A stretch of DNA of 64,000 nucleotides from Stereocaulon alpinum. Lineage: Eukaryota; Ascomycota; Lecanoromycetes; Lecanorales; Stereocaulaceae. The notes beneath the pieces are model-generated. The model worked only from the letters and a program-made list of their open reading frames with translations, searched no databases and was not told the origin of the DNA. Below, piece after piece: positions 46,276 through 57,546 of the stretch (the stretch's first letter is position 1; every line of letters starts with the position of its first letter). Where the stretch lies: NCBI GenBank assembly GCA_018257865.1, contig JAEUBA010000066.1, positions 62,001-126,000 of the forward strand, given 5' to 3'. Made by a program: the position numbers and the translations under genes.

Positions 46276-47288
46276 TCATGCCCTACCAGGGATAACATCA
46301 TCGAGATCCTTTCCCCATTTCAGAGCGACAACACTCGGCCTTCTCTCCCCTTCGCACTCGACGACCGGCTCCTCGATTTCCGTATTGCCATTCGCATACG
46401 ATATGCTAAGAAGACGCTTCCTGTTGTAGTCACCCCTTGACAATGACGACGCGCATGTTGATGCGAGGGATGCCAGAGACGGATTTTGCAAAGCGAACTC
46501 GTCGTTGCAATGGTTGGGATTTCGGACACAACTCGTGAGATACCTCCGGAGTGAGTAAGGGGTGTTAGAGCTCAAGGATCTTGATTCGATCAATGCTGCA
46601 AGGGTATCATCCGAGATATTCGAAACGGCCCTCACGCGGCGAAGTGCAAGCTGAGCCTCATGAGGAATAACATGGACGACGTCGACGCTTGTAGGCCCGG
46701 TCTCGGCGTCGTCCCTGTTCTTGGAAAGGCTGACATTGCGGGCGCGGCGAGCGTGCAACATATCGGTGCTGGACGTTTTTGATGCCAGGGCATAGAGATT
46801 GGAACACTTGGCTTTACGAGTGGCGACACGGGTTTGGACGAAATTCACGACATTGTTTGTACCATCGGGTAATGGCACCCCATTCCGTATGTCGAGGGCG
46901 TCTTTGCAATGTTAGTATAGTTGCAATAGCAAGCAAGGCACTTACCTCGTTTTCTGTCGATAAGATCCTGCGCACGAGTAATCATCTGTTGAGCCAGTTT
47001 GATGAGGCGCTCCTCAAGCTTTCCGATTGCTTTCTTCATCTTTTCGTCTCGTCTTCTGAAGAATTTGCAGACAGGCCAATTTTTGAAAAGGCGGTCTTCG
47101 AAAGCCTGTTCGATTTTGTTTTCGCTTTCGACCATCTGCTGATACAGGTTTGGATGCGATCTCATCATAGAAAGAACTGCGGGTACCTCAAAGCTGGTGT
47201 GCGATCCAGTTCTTGAAAGCTTATCAAGATGCCGTGATTCGCGCACCCGTGGGAATGGTAGTTCTGGACTGTCCGGGTTGCTGGACAT
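46276..47288 (-). CDS. Hypothetical protein, two exons
   Basis: Minus-strand exons 47288-46946 and 46901-46276 give 322 residues. The 44-base intron (GTAAGT...AAG) joins DRKR to DALDIRNGVPLPDGTNN in frame. I do not recognise the family. The first half is helical and charged (NKIEQAFEDRLFKNWP, KKAIGKLEERLIKLAQQM) and could form a coiled coil. The second half is Ser/Arg-rich. There is no signal peptide or membrane helix. An overlapping minus frame upstream (47709-47224) could hide a 5' exon, so the start is uncertain. Confidence 0.5.
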
Positions 47289-50200
47289 GAAAGTGTTCAG
47301 ACTTGTAGGGAACGAGAATTGTCGAGAAGGACGAAATATCCCTCAGAGCCAATAAAAAATCTTTCACACACCTTACGAACAAATCTTCCTGCACTATTGT
47401 GGTGTAAGCGATGTCGTCGCTACTATGACGCCGTACAGGCTCAAAGTCTTCATGCCCACAATCGCGTACGTGTACAACCGTTTGAATGCTCGCATACGAC
47501 CTAACAGGCACGAGTGATTCACGAGATTCTTGTGACTGATCTTCTCTGATGGGCATGATGGCTTCAGAGTCTTCACGATTACTTCGACAACGTTGTTGGA
47601 CGTATAAGATCTTTGTAAGGGAAAGTTGGTGTCCGCACCACTGTTCCTTCTCACCAACCCTCGTTAAATTTTCTGGGTGTTCGAATTTATCATTAAGCAC
47701 AATTATCATACGCGACCTCCAGAATATACATAACGGAGGTTTTTGTGCGCGGTGAGCAGCATACTTTTCCCGACCTTTTGATCAGCCCAGCCGGTTTAAA
47801 CGGGTGAGTAAGGCTTAGGTTGTGGCTTCTCGAAGCCACCACACTTCAAAAGCTCATGACTTTTATCGTATTTAGCCTGGACTTATGGAATGTCCGGGAT
47901 CACGACGCCAAGTACCGGAAGTGCTGGATACGTCCATATGCAGGTCAGATGATGATGCTTATTCTTGACAAGCATAACAATTTCAATCTTCAAACGCTAT
48001 TATCTCAGACTGTGCGAGAGACGCTTTTCTATCCTCCCCGCTGCCAGCCTACCGAAAGACCGTGCTTACCTGTCCTGGGCATGTCACTCAATCTGAAGGA
48101 GAGCAGCGCCAACTGATCTACAACTTCCATGAATGGAAGAACACATCCTCGGGCGTCTATGCAATCGTCCTGAATCAGCGCTGTCCTATCGCCAAGCAGA
48201 TTAATGCCATTTAGACTCAAGCCCTGGCTCATATGCATAACTTCTCGACCTTAATTGCGGCCATATAAGGCCTAGTCTCTCAATATTAAGCTTTACCTAC
48301 CAAAAACTTCAACGAAAAATTAGCATGGGCTCCACGTCATGACAACGAATTGAATATTATGTACCGGCATCACTGGATGTCTGTATGCCAGGACGAACGA
48401 GAGCCTCCTTGAATAGTCAAGCCTGAGCAGTAATAACTGGGACACCAGGATTGAGGTGGTAACTGTGAAGCTTCTTAAAAGAGAGACTTGATGAACGATT
48501 TCTCGAGCCAGTAGCTACACTGTCTTGCCATAGCTGAGACTGACCAGGAAAGGTTTGCTAAATCGTCATATACGAAGGCAGTAAGGCACTGATATGGTGA
48601 CTTATTATGGAGTAACGTGCCTAAGAAAGGACCTCGCTGAGCTATACAAATCAACCTATCGATTCACCGAAGGGGAACTTCGAGGATTTGCAAACACCTT
48701 CCATCGTTACATCACTGAATACAAGGAAACGCCACCTATGTCTTGCCTTGTCGCTTGAGCCCCTCGGAAGTGTGGACGATTCGTCACTGAAATTGTAATG
48801 TATTCAGTGCCTTTCAACAAGCTCAAAACAAATTCGTCAATGATGTTAACCTTCCGAGATATTTTCTGGTTCGTACCGTAAACAGTCGGTGCCATGATAG
48901 ACGAACTATGGACGTTTGAGAAAATACTTACGGGATTCGAGATATTGGTAGTAGCGAAGGTTTCCTGACTACCCGGAAGCGCAGTAATGGACAAGGCCCC
49001 ACTAAGCGTCAGACAAAGTGGGAGTCTTGGCAACTCGTATCGCTTACCACAGTCATCCGAAAAGGAATGTAACCTGGAAAAGACTTGCCTAATGAGGTGT
49101 CGAGCTGAAGTATCTCTGCAATCGTTCTAACCAAGTGAAAAATTCATGTGCACTAGTTACAGCGCTTTCGGAGCTTGTTCAAGTAGTACGAAACTGCCAA
49201 GTACAAAAACTTGATACCTCTCGGCCCGGAAGCCTCAGCCCCTCGCCGGTACGGTCCGCTTAGGGCCCCTCCCCCGGGTCGGCCCTAGAAGAAGGGTTCA
49301 TGTCTTCCTAGCTGGGGCCCCTTGAGAGCACCATCACAATGACCCTAAAGAAACCCGCATGACCTGGCACCCGGCATCATGCTTTTCCATACCCCGTGAA
49401 CGGGGAATTTGCATAACCACGACGCTTGGACTTTCCCATCAGCAAGTTTGCTACTTATTGCTGCTGCAGCAGACCGGCCCCCTTAGACCTCATCACATCT
49501 ATTTCTAGCTTATACGTGGGAGAAGTTAACTTGCTGATATGGATGGGTATGAGAAGGCTGTGTTCTACCGCGCCATGAGTTACCAACCACCCGGGCTACC
49601 CTAGAAGAGGGTCTAGGGCTGGTCGTTGGGGGCCCGGATATCACGACTTGGCGCTTTCCGGGGAATATCTATCTGGGCTCTATGTACAGTAGCAGCGGGT
49701 TTAGGGTTGGGATGGCGACTGAGGGGGTAAATTTTTCTTGTCGCCATTGATTTATGAGATGGGGCGTGGACAGATATCCGGCATGCTTTGCGGCTGTCGT
49801 ATAGAACATGCGTAATTCTCCTAGATTTACGGCTTTCGTCCGCCAGAAGACGCGGTTTCCGCCCGGTAGTGTGTTGTTGTACGAATTGCACCTAGCGAAT
49901 GCGGACTCCATATCTACGTAGTGAAATCATCTACATACGATATGTAGAAGCCGCCAGAGATGAACAAGAATTGCTATATGTACCTCGCGGAATCTGCCTC
50001 TTCGGCGGCGTCCCCGGCCCGTGTCATGGTGTTTCCTCCCGCAGTCTGCGGGTTGTATTCCCTAGCGGAATCCGCAAACTAGATGCACATACCATGGATC
50101 CGGCATACTGAACGTGTACTGCGCGAACAGATACTATATCAAAGCAGAATCCTGGGTTTGGAGCAGAACAGGCCATTTCTGGTGCAGTGCGCTTTGTTTC

Positions 50201-50635
50201 TGCTGACCCAGTGTTGGGGCGGACGTGGCATCTTCGGTGGAGAGGATCTTAATCATACAGCCAGGCGTATATTGATTGTTTGCAGAAGTGGAAGTCAATC
50301 TTCGTACAGAAGGATGTGACCTGTTGACGCGAAGAACGTTTCCAACGTGTAGAAAAGACAGTGCAGGCGTATGAGACAGTAGCTTACGCAGATAAGAGAC
50401 AGGATGGTTGGAGATTACTCTAGACATGGATTCAGTGACGCAGTCAATTGGCTCATCAGGAGTGGAAAATTGGATTAGCTATCTAAGCCAGGCGAGTGGC
50501 AAGTGAACGGTTTCCTCCTTGTTGCATGTTGGTGAATTTATCCCTTGCCTTCAGTTGTGTTGGTCTACCCTAGAATCTTGATAATGGCTTATTTTGCGTG
50601 CGACTAATCTTAACCTACCGTCCTGCATCCAATCA
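47289..50635. other. Accessory-looking region with no firm gene
   Basis: About 3.3 kb with short frames only. A minus-strand 161-codon frame (47709-47224) may belong to the preceding gene. A minus-strand 108-codon frame at 49033-48707 starts with a secretion-like segment (MPRLPLCLTLSGALSITA) and might be a small secreted protein, but it has no cysteine framework or known family. Positions 49220-49330 and 49580-49650 are GC-rich islands within otherwise mixed sequence and may be transposon debris. Confidence 0.4.
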
Positions 50636-51931
50636 TCAAGACGCTCCAACTTGAGCCCTATCTCTAGGAGACGTTGTTAGCACGGTAGGGCTATTCTCCT
50701 GCGTATCACCATTCATGATCTCGAAGGGAACATCCGGCAGCAGACTCGAAGATGTCGCTTCAGTCGAAACGTTTTGCGCTCCACTCGTCACGGATAGCAG
50801 ATCCTCCTCCATGACCGAGGCATTTGGCACAGTGATTAAGGACGAACCCATATCGGGAAAGTCGTCCTTCAATTCGAGGAACATGTTGCCTAGTGAGCCT
50901 TCATATTGCCAAGTATATCAGACAAGTTCTCATCCGTCTTAGTCTCAATCAATGGCGATACATACCGACTCTGGTAGCTTTCCCGCCCTTTTCGTTCTGC
51001 CGCACACACATATAAGAGATAGAATTCACAGCCTCCCAAAGCTCGTACCAGCTCGAGACACTGCTGGCAGGAGTGGTGCTATCGACCTTGACCGAGCACC
51101 GAGCATCCACTATCGGAGATGAAGTACTGCATTAGTCTCTGGTCCGGACATGTCCTACAGGTTGCTAATGTGGAGGGCCAATCCCAGAACTTACTAGATC
51201 TCAAGAAAAACGGCAATTTCCGCTGTGATTCAGAACCTCTTTGTCCGAAAACAACCGGATCTTTATCCGCCTGCATGTCACCGAAGATGTTGACGCAAGA
51301 CCGCCACGGAGGACCAGGAGTGCGGCTTGTATCGCATCTGACATTAGGTTTGTAGGAGGCAATAGCTACTTCCAAATTGTTGTCGCCTCCAGGGTTGCTT
51401 GCGATACCGCCGTAGCCGCGTTTGACAACACAGGCATCAAACAAGGTATAAGCAGCCCGACCGAGCTCGGTCGAACTCATGTGGCCGGACGTTTGGCCGG
51501 GCTTGAGCACGACTTGCACGAAACAGACGCCATCGGCTGGTGACACTATCAGTACAAGAGACAGCACCCCACATACATCAGGAATCGTCTGGCTTACTAC
51601 TTTGCAGTCGGTAAGGCAGAGGCGCTTGGTACGATATTGGACTTCCTCGCTCGCCAAATGTCACTTGATGATCGGCTCTAACTATCAAATGGAAGATTTC
51701 CCTGCAACTGCGCACTCGTAAGTTTTGTCCGTAAGCAGCCGGGTCGCAGGTGATAGTCAATGTATTCTCGGGTAAAGAGGCATTCAGAGATGAGTTTCCC
51801 GGATACCCTAATTGTGTGGGAAGGATTGATTCTGCAGAAAGACCGCTCTTTCTTAGCGAAGGTTGCGGCAAAGTTGCTGCGAATGTTGTGCTTATGGAAA
51901 TGCACAGACTCGCCAAATGCGCTGGGAACAT
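50636..51931 (-). CDS. Secreted protein with two tandem copies of one domain
   Basis: Four exons on the minus strand (51931-51601, 51545-51195, 51109-50966, 50889-50636) give 359 residues. The N-terminus MFPAHLASLCISISTTFAAT looks like a signal peptide. Two successive units share a pattern. Unit 1: SCREIFHLI, VTFGERGSP, LPYRL, CFVQVVL, LGRAAYTLFDACVV, GGIASNPGGDNNLEV. Unit 2: SCVNIFGDM, VVFGQRGSE, LPFFL, CSVKV, LWEAVNSISYMCVR, GGKATRVGNMFLEL. Introns 1 and 2 fall at matching points (after LPYRLQ and LPFFLRS). The Ser/Thr-rich tail is probably disordered. I recall similar extracellular proteins of unknown function in other ascomycetes but cannot name the family. Phase and length agree across all junctions. 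Intron 2 has the least certain acceptor. Confidence 0.72.
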
Positions 51932-52429
51932 GATTTATGCTAGTTAGGAATCCACTAACAGCGCTCAAGCCTCAGCAACGTAGGGACGCGGGTGTTAAAG
52001 AAGGAAAAGGATATCATGTATGCATCATCTGAGAAGAGATCCGAAAGCGCGGCTATGTCCCACGAAGTCGCGACAAGCATCGACTTGAGACAAAACAAGC
52101 CGCGATCCACTGATGCGCAAAGTAAGATGCGTAGTATTTGCCATACCCCAACTGAGACAAAATAACCGAGTATCTTCAACTGGGTACACAAATGGCAATA
52201 ACACCATGACAATGTGTAAAATGCGTGACTCGATACAATCGAAGAATGAGTAGCAAAACGAAACTGCTTGCCCCAGCTCATCAATAACGGATATGTACCT
52301 CAGGCCTAGTATTTCTAACACGTCATCCCACGCCCAAAAAAGCTCTCTGACTATGGGAGAATCCTTCTACGAAGCACCCTTCGGCTACTCCGCTCCAAAA
52401 TGCCTTCAACAACTACCGTCGAGAAGGGG
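51932..52429. other. Intergenic region
   Basis: No supportable gene. It lies between the minus-strand secreted-protein gene (its promoter side) and the 3' end of the minus-strand F-box gene. Confidence 0.45.
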
Positions 52430-53788
52430 TCACACTTCAGACCACCCGTCGGTAAACGGGCATACTCCACCTTTGTTAAACCATTCTTGAATAGCCTTCC
52501 GCTTCTCAATCCTAGGGCGGTTCTCCGGAGAACGGGAATCATCCCACTCAATCATCCCCAGATCAAAATCTTGTTTCGGATAATCGCTGAACAAGTGACC
52601 TTCGACGTTAAAGTCGTCTAATTGAAGCGATGATCGTATTCTTGGTACCACGGTAGTCCACGCGCCTGACGCAAGACAGATTGTGTCAAGATGTAGTGAG
52701 CGTAGTGTAAGTTTGTGCCTTTGCAAGAAGATCATCAACTCTTCCTCGTTGGTCTCCACGTTGGAAAATCTCACAGAGGCTAGCTTTGGGAAAGTCTGGG
52801 TGCCAACGATATTGCCCAACTCAATGCCGAAAACAGGGGAACACCACTGGCAGTCGAACTTGATCTCCAGATACTCCACATATCTGGCCTGCGTGATCAA
52901 GTCTCGCATACGTCCATTCCTCAAGAATCGACGACATTCTGGTAGATCGACACCGATCTTGTTCCCGCTAGCGTCCATGCCTGTTGAGATCTGCAATTTC
53001 ATCCTGCGGACGTGGGACAAGGTTGTTGCAAATGCACTTAAGTCTTTTTTCGAGCATCGGAAAAGCTTCCAGCTTACATCACCGCATTCGAAGGACTGTA
53101 ACTTGATCCGAGCCTCGTGCATACTCAACAACACGGATCGTAGCTGCGGAACACCCGCTGCATGCCCTCGACAGTCATCGCCGAATGGGACTTTGAAGCC
53201 GGCGCTAAAGACGCTCTCCAGATACTCTGATCGACGTTCTAGATTGTTCCCCATCGATAAGCGGAGGGTTTTCACGTTTGGGAGGCGAGTCAATGCTTCT
53301 TGGAGCTCTCTGATCCCGTATCGCTGGCGACATAGTTCGATCTGATCCCGGTAGAACTGCTGGTATTGAGCCCATGCCTGCTCTAATTCTCCCGATGAGT
53401 ATGAGTGTCTCGGCTGCTGATCCCACTCGGCGAGTTCTCGCATGCGGGCTCGATGCTCTTCTTCAGGAGCTTCAGGGGGTAACCATCTCCGCATCAACTT
53501 GACGTACTCGGTAGTGATGATACCCTGCTCCCAGCGTTCTCGGTCCACTAATTCGAGTGTGTCTGCTTCGTAGTATATCGACCTAATTTGCTGACTGATG
53601 ACCGGATGCCTGGAGATATCCAGAAGCTTCTCAAAACTCTTCAAGGTGAAGATCAGGTGTATTTCCGATGGAAAGAATGGTGTGGCGACTTGGTGGCTAT
53701 GTCGTGAGACCAGTCGCAATTGGAGGATATCATCTACTGCGAGCAGCCTGCAGACGGCGTTACAGAGCTCAAGCGGTAGTCTGTCCAT
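52430..53788 (-). CDS. F-box domain protein
   Basis: Single-exon minus-strand gene of 452 residues. It opens with an F-box: MDRLPLELCNAVCRLL, then LQLRLVSRHSHQVATPFFP. F-box proteins link substrates to Skp1-Cullin ubiquitin ligases. The rest is a repeat-like region with recurring leucine strands (ALTRLPNVKTLRLSMG, TLSHVRRMKLQISTG, ARYVEYLEIKFD, FPKLASVRFSNV, LTLRSLHLDTI), consistent with degenerate leucine-rich repeats. Such LRR-like F-box proteins are numerous and variable in filamentous fungi, and the substrate cannot be guessed. The frame is intact and the start ATG places the F-box at the very N-terminus. Confidence 0.85.
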   Translation of the reverse strand: MDRLPLELCNAVCRLLAVDDILQLRLVSRHSHQVATPFFPSEIHLIFTLKSFEKLLDISRHPVISQQIRSIYYEADTLELVDRERWEQGIITTEYVKLMRRWLPPEAPEEEHRARMRELAEWDQQPRHSYSSGELEQAWAQYQQFYRDQIELCRQRYGIRELQEALTRLPNVKTLRLSMGNNLERRSEYLESVFSAGFKVPFGDDCRGHAAGVPQLRSVLLSMHEARIKLQSFECGDVSWKLFRCSKKDLSAFATTLSHVRRMKLQISTGMDASGNKIGVDLPECRRFLRNGRMRDLITQARYVEYLEIKFDCQWCSPVFGIELGNIVGTQTFPKLASVRFSNVETNEEELMIFLQRHKLTLRSLHLDTICLASGAWTTVVPRIRSSLQLDDFNVEGHLFSDYPKQDFDLGMIEWDDSRSPENRPRIEKRKAIQEWFNKGGVCPFTDGWSEV

Positions 53789-55131
53789 TGCGGCTTCGTG
53801 ATGGACATCGAAGATATTGACAAAGATTGTACAAGACTTTTGAAGCGACTGGTAGAGTCGTTGGTTAGGATGTCGTTGGAGCTGGATCTCAAGGTAGATG
53901 GAGTGTTGGTGAGAGGTCGCGAATCGCGTCGCTTACCGCCAAGCCGCTTAATTGACCATCCCCTAAAATCACGGCCTACCTCGTTAGTGGGGTCTCAGCT
54001 CGACAGGGGTCAACACTAGAAGGGTTCACCCCCCAGCCGATCACCCTGCCCAACCGATCAGCCCTATAGGGCTGACTACTAAACATAGTACCGAATAATA
54101 CCTTAAGCCCTGATAAAAGGCGATAGTAGGGTCGGTAGTAGGTAGGAAAGAGGTAATAGGGTCAGTCAGCGATACATTTAGACGTATTATTATTATAAAG
54201 ATGGTTCAAAACGTCGAGCTCTGTAAAGATAGAAAAAGTGTTCAGACATCAGCCCTAGTTCTATAGGGCTGATCGGTTAGGGAGTCGAGGGGGTCTCGGT
54301 GAACTCTTCTACTTGATGCCAAATTCAGAACTGTAGTTTCAAATGTCCCTTTACTCGGCCACAATGCATATCCCAACCGTTCGCTCTATATTTCCTAATA
54401 ATACAAGTCTACTTAAGTCAGTATTCCTCGATTCATGAATTGCAAAAGTTCTAGGCTTCGCAAGGCAAATTGAGGCTTGCATGGATATCCTAATCAGTGC
54501 AGCCAAGAGCGGCTAAATACGCCTGTCACATTCAGCTAGAGCTTCAGCCTTCAGCTGACGAACCTCACATCGTCGCACGCTCTTGACGAAGCTATTCCAT
54601 GTACCCAATCGACAGACATATGACTTTTCTAGTTCCAGCACTACCTGATGGATTCTATCAACTTTGATACCCTATCTTCGCAGCCAGGACTATTCGTGCT
54701 CGCGGCAAAACCTGGCAATCCATTCTTTGAGATATGGCGCGACGGTTCCAAGGTCAGCCTCGTACGAGATGTCGTTGAGATATTCACTGAGCTTGGTGTA
54801 TAGCACAAGTCTAGAGAGGGATACCTCGCGGACAGCGACGTTGAAGCATGGGTCAACCAAAGCGTGAGCGCCTTATCCTAGAAATCTCGGATGTTCTTAT
54901 TGGATCCATAGGGGGAATTCAAGATATCTTCACCAGAGGGGAATGTGTGCCGTGATGGTGTTCGTCTAATGTCGGTGACTCCTGCGCATTGGTCAATAAA
55001 GCGTGGCCTTATGCGAGTCCTACAGATTCGGTCGCCCGCGACCTGTCCTGCAGCGGACTCGCTCAGGAAGGATCCATGATCACGGTCATGTCTATCCGTT
55101 CCTAATTCCATTCAAGCGTGCTACCTTTACT
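53789..55131. other. Intergenic region with a MITE
   Basis: Contains the inverted-repeat element at 54019-54309. Around 54650 a short plus-strand frame (MDSINFDTLSSQPGLFVL...) looks protein-like and may be an early exon of the following membrane-protein gene, but I could not join it in frame. Confidence 0.45.
54019..54309. mobile_element. MITE with imperfect terminal inverted repeats and TA target duplication
   Basis: A 291-bp element starts GAAGGGTTCACC and ends GGTGAACTCTTC, the inverted complement with one mismatch. Inside each end is CAACCGATCAGCCCTATAG (left, near 54051) or its complement (CTATAGGGCTGATCGGTTAG, near 54261). The element is flanked on both sides by TA (54017-54018 and 54310-54311), as expected for Tc1/mariner-type insertion. 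It has no coding capacity. Mobilisation would need a transposase from elsewhere. Confidence 0.72.
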
Positions 55132-56305
55132 ATGCTCTTGGATCGCTGTAAATTTTCGAAGCAGATTCTAGACTTGAAAGAGCATCGTACTATTGCGGGC
55201 CACAGCTCAGGCTATGTCGTACAGGATGAGTCGTCAGGGGTTTTCAGTATTCGGAGTCTGTTTGACCTTTTGCTTCGTAATCTTGTAATATGTCTGCATT
55301 GGCTGACAAATGCAATACGCATGTCAGGTTTCTTGGGGTCGATACGCCTCCAAAACCACACGGCATTGATCACGGCATATAGCTACAACATCAGCACTGG
55401 TACTTCTACCGGAATATTCTTGCAGGCGGACGAAGCCGAAATGAAGGCTATCAAGGAGCATATTCTCTACCACAAAGCTTGTACAGGTCACGAGCTGCTG
55501 TTACGAACCATAATGACAGAATTGAGTCTGAGCGCATCTGCAGAACAAGTATCGGAGGTGAAGCAGGACGTGATGGATATTGAAGACAGCACGGGCCAGC
55601 ACACATGGAATAACTATAGAGCTAGCTCCGAAACGCCTAAAACGGACGTGGAACTTTCCAGGATAGCACATGGTCTAAAAATACAAGTCGCAGTACTTTG
55701 CCGTAGGATTGAAGTTGTTTTGTATTGGATTGAGCTTCTAACGGAAAGCTTAAAGCAAGAGCAGAATGATTCCGCGAGTGGGGAATTGTTGCTAGAATGG
55801 GTACGGAATATGAAAATAAAGACTCAGATGGCGAAATTGGACATTGATTTGATAGCTAAGAGAGCAGATATCCAAGTCGGTGCTGTAAGTCTTGCTTATC
55901 CTCTGCCGCTATAATCTAAACCCAGATATTCACTAAGATCCTTCAGATCTATAGCCGGTTCGCACAACGAGATAACATCACAACCCAAAAGATCTCCAAG
56001 GCCACAAATCGTGATTCTTCTGCCATGAAGTATCTTGCGGTACTCGGCGCCCTTTTCTTGCCTGGCACATTTGTCGCTGTGAGTTTCTCGACCTCAACAT
56101 ACGACGTAGAAGTCTGATGATAGATTGCACTACACAGACGCTATTCTCTATGGATACTCTTAGGGGACAACCTTTCTGGGTGTACTGGGTCATTACAACA
56201 CCTCTGACGTTCATAGTCCTGGGTGTTTGGACGTACTGGACGCATTGGCGCAGTGAGAGCGTGAAGGAGCAAGAGCAAAAGTTGGATGAGAAGAGCATTG
56301 CTTGA
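55132..56305 (+). CDS. CorA-like membrane protein (5' end uncertain)
   Basis: Exons 55132-55884, 55947-56078 and 56138-56305 give 350 residues from the first in-frame ATG. The C-terminus shows the fungal CorA-like layout: a long helix ending RFAQRDNITTQKISKATNRD, then SSAMKYLAVLGALFLPGTFV (membrane helix 1), a short loop, PFWVYWVITTPLTFIVLGVW (helix 2) and a charged tail. Two introns are needed to link these and both keep phase. The classical GMN magnesium-selectivity motif is absent after helix 1 (LFSMDTL instead), as in many fungal CorA-like proteins, so metal transport is not assured. The N-terminal part looks short. The open frame reaches back to 55000 without an ATG, and upstream exons probably exist (perhaps near 54650). 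Confidence 0.68.
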
Positions 56306-57546
56306 TTTTCATCAAGATATTCGGTTTTGCTCTGCAATTCTCATCTCGGGAGCGGAATGATAAGCCTTCTACGGATTGGAGTGCGGCCGGAATCACAACT
56401 GGAATTGAGGTGTCTACGGCGTGCCGGAGTAAGAGAATACTATGCGATGGCCTCTAATAATGGATTTCATAATGTCATGGGGATGAATATATGTCCATTT
56501 CTTACTATCTCCTATAGATACCTGATAGGCAACGATACTTTGCAATGACCAAGTTATGACAGAACGTATGCGGCCACGCTGACGTCTTCGGCTGCGCATG
56601 CCTTTCTCCCCTTGAAAAGCCCAGATTCGCCGTCACCGGAGGAGGGCTTTCAGGCCTGATTTTACTATGCACCGGCCGCTCCGCTGGTTTCATCGGTGGG
56701 AACAGTCCATTTCAATGATCGTAGGCCAGGTCTGTGGACTCGATTGTGGCGTCCTAAATATCTCGCGCTCAAATCGCCCGAACTTGCCTCGACGAGCGCC
56801 TTGAACTACGCTTCTTACTGCTTACTGTCCTTATCGCCGTACGATCTGAAATTGTGTCAACGGTCTCAAATTCATGCTTCTCGCACATTCTGGCGCGCTA
56901 TAGTCCATAGTGATCACTGACTGGGCCATAATACTGACGAATCACAATGAAAGTCTTTTGGGGAAGCGAGCAATCCACGTCAATACGCCTCGTTACTGCT
57001 CTGCCGTACCAGTACAATTATCGAAAAAGCTGGGGAGCTGTTGACATGAACTTGGCACTTCGATTTGAGAGCGTCAGGATTGTCTCATGTTGTCTATCAT
57101 CGCCGGGAAGAAACGGCCTCGGAGTTGTGAGTATTTCAAGAAGATCTAAAGTAGTTGGGGCGCAATATGTACCACGAACCGATACATCGTCACCGAAGCC
57201 AAGGAGGTTGCGCGCTAGCAATCTGTTGCGTACTTGCCGTTCTACAAGTAGAAGGACTAAAAATTTTGGGCGGCATCCCGTGTTGGGAAGCGTTACTTGT
57301 TGCATCAATATCAAAATTCGTCCGAGTTATTGTCGCTCTTTCGGAAAGAACAACGCCATGCCGCTGGTCTGTTCCTTTGAAACGTAGAATTACATGCGTG
57401 TAATCTGTGTGCATACATAACCTTGGCACTATGCTATGATCCGAATAGCCACGCATGATACCTTCAAACACTATGTCCCGTATGTCGATGAACCATGATC
57501 ATGCTATAGCTGTCTGCCATTCAATACCTTGATACACTCTACCTTC
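56306..57546. other. Intergenic region
   Basis: Short frames on both strands (for example 56947-57387 plus, 57190-57471 minus) show no recognisable domain. No gene is called. Confidence 0.4.

Noticed and set aside
48707..49033. Possible small secreted protein on the minus strand
   Set aside because: The N-terminus is signal-like, but the rest has no cysteines or family pattern. An internal GTAAGT does not give a sensible spliced product.
49613..49911. Two overlapping minus-strand frames of 80-92 codons
   Set aside because: Both are equally open and rich in Arg/Pro, and neither has recognisable content. Probably GC-rich debris.
56947..57471. Frames of 146 codons (plus) and 93 codons (minus)
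   Set aside because: They overlap each other and show no domain, signal peptide or splice-consistent extension.
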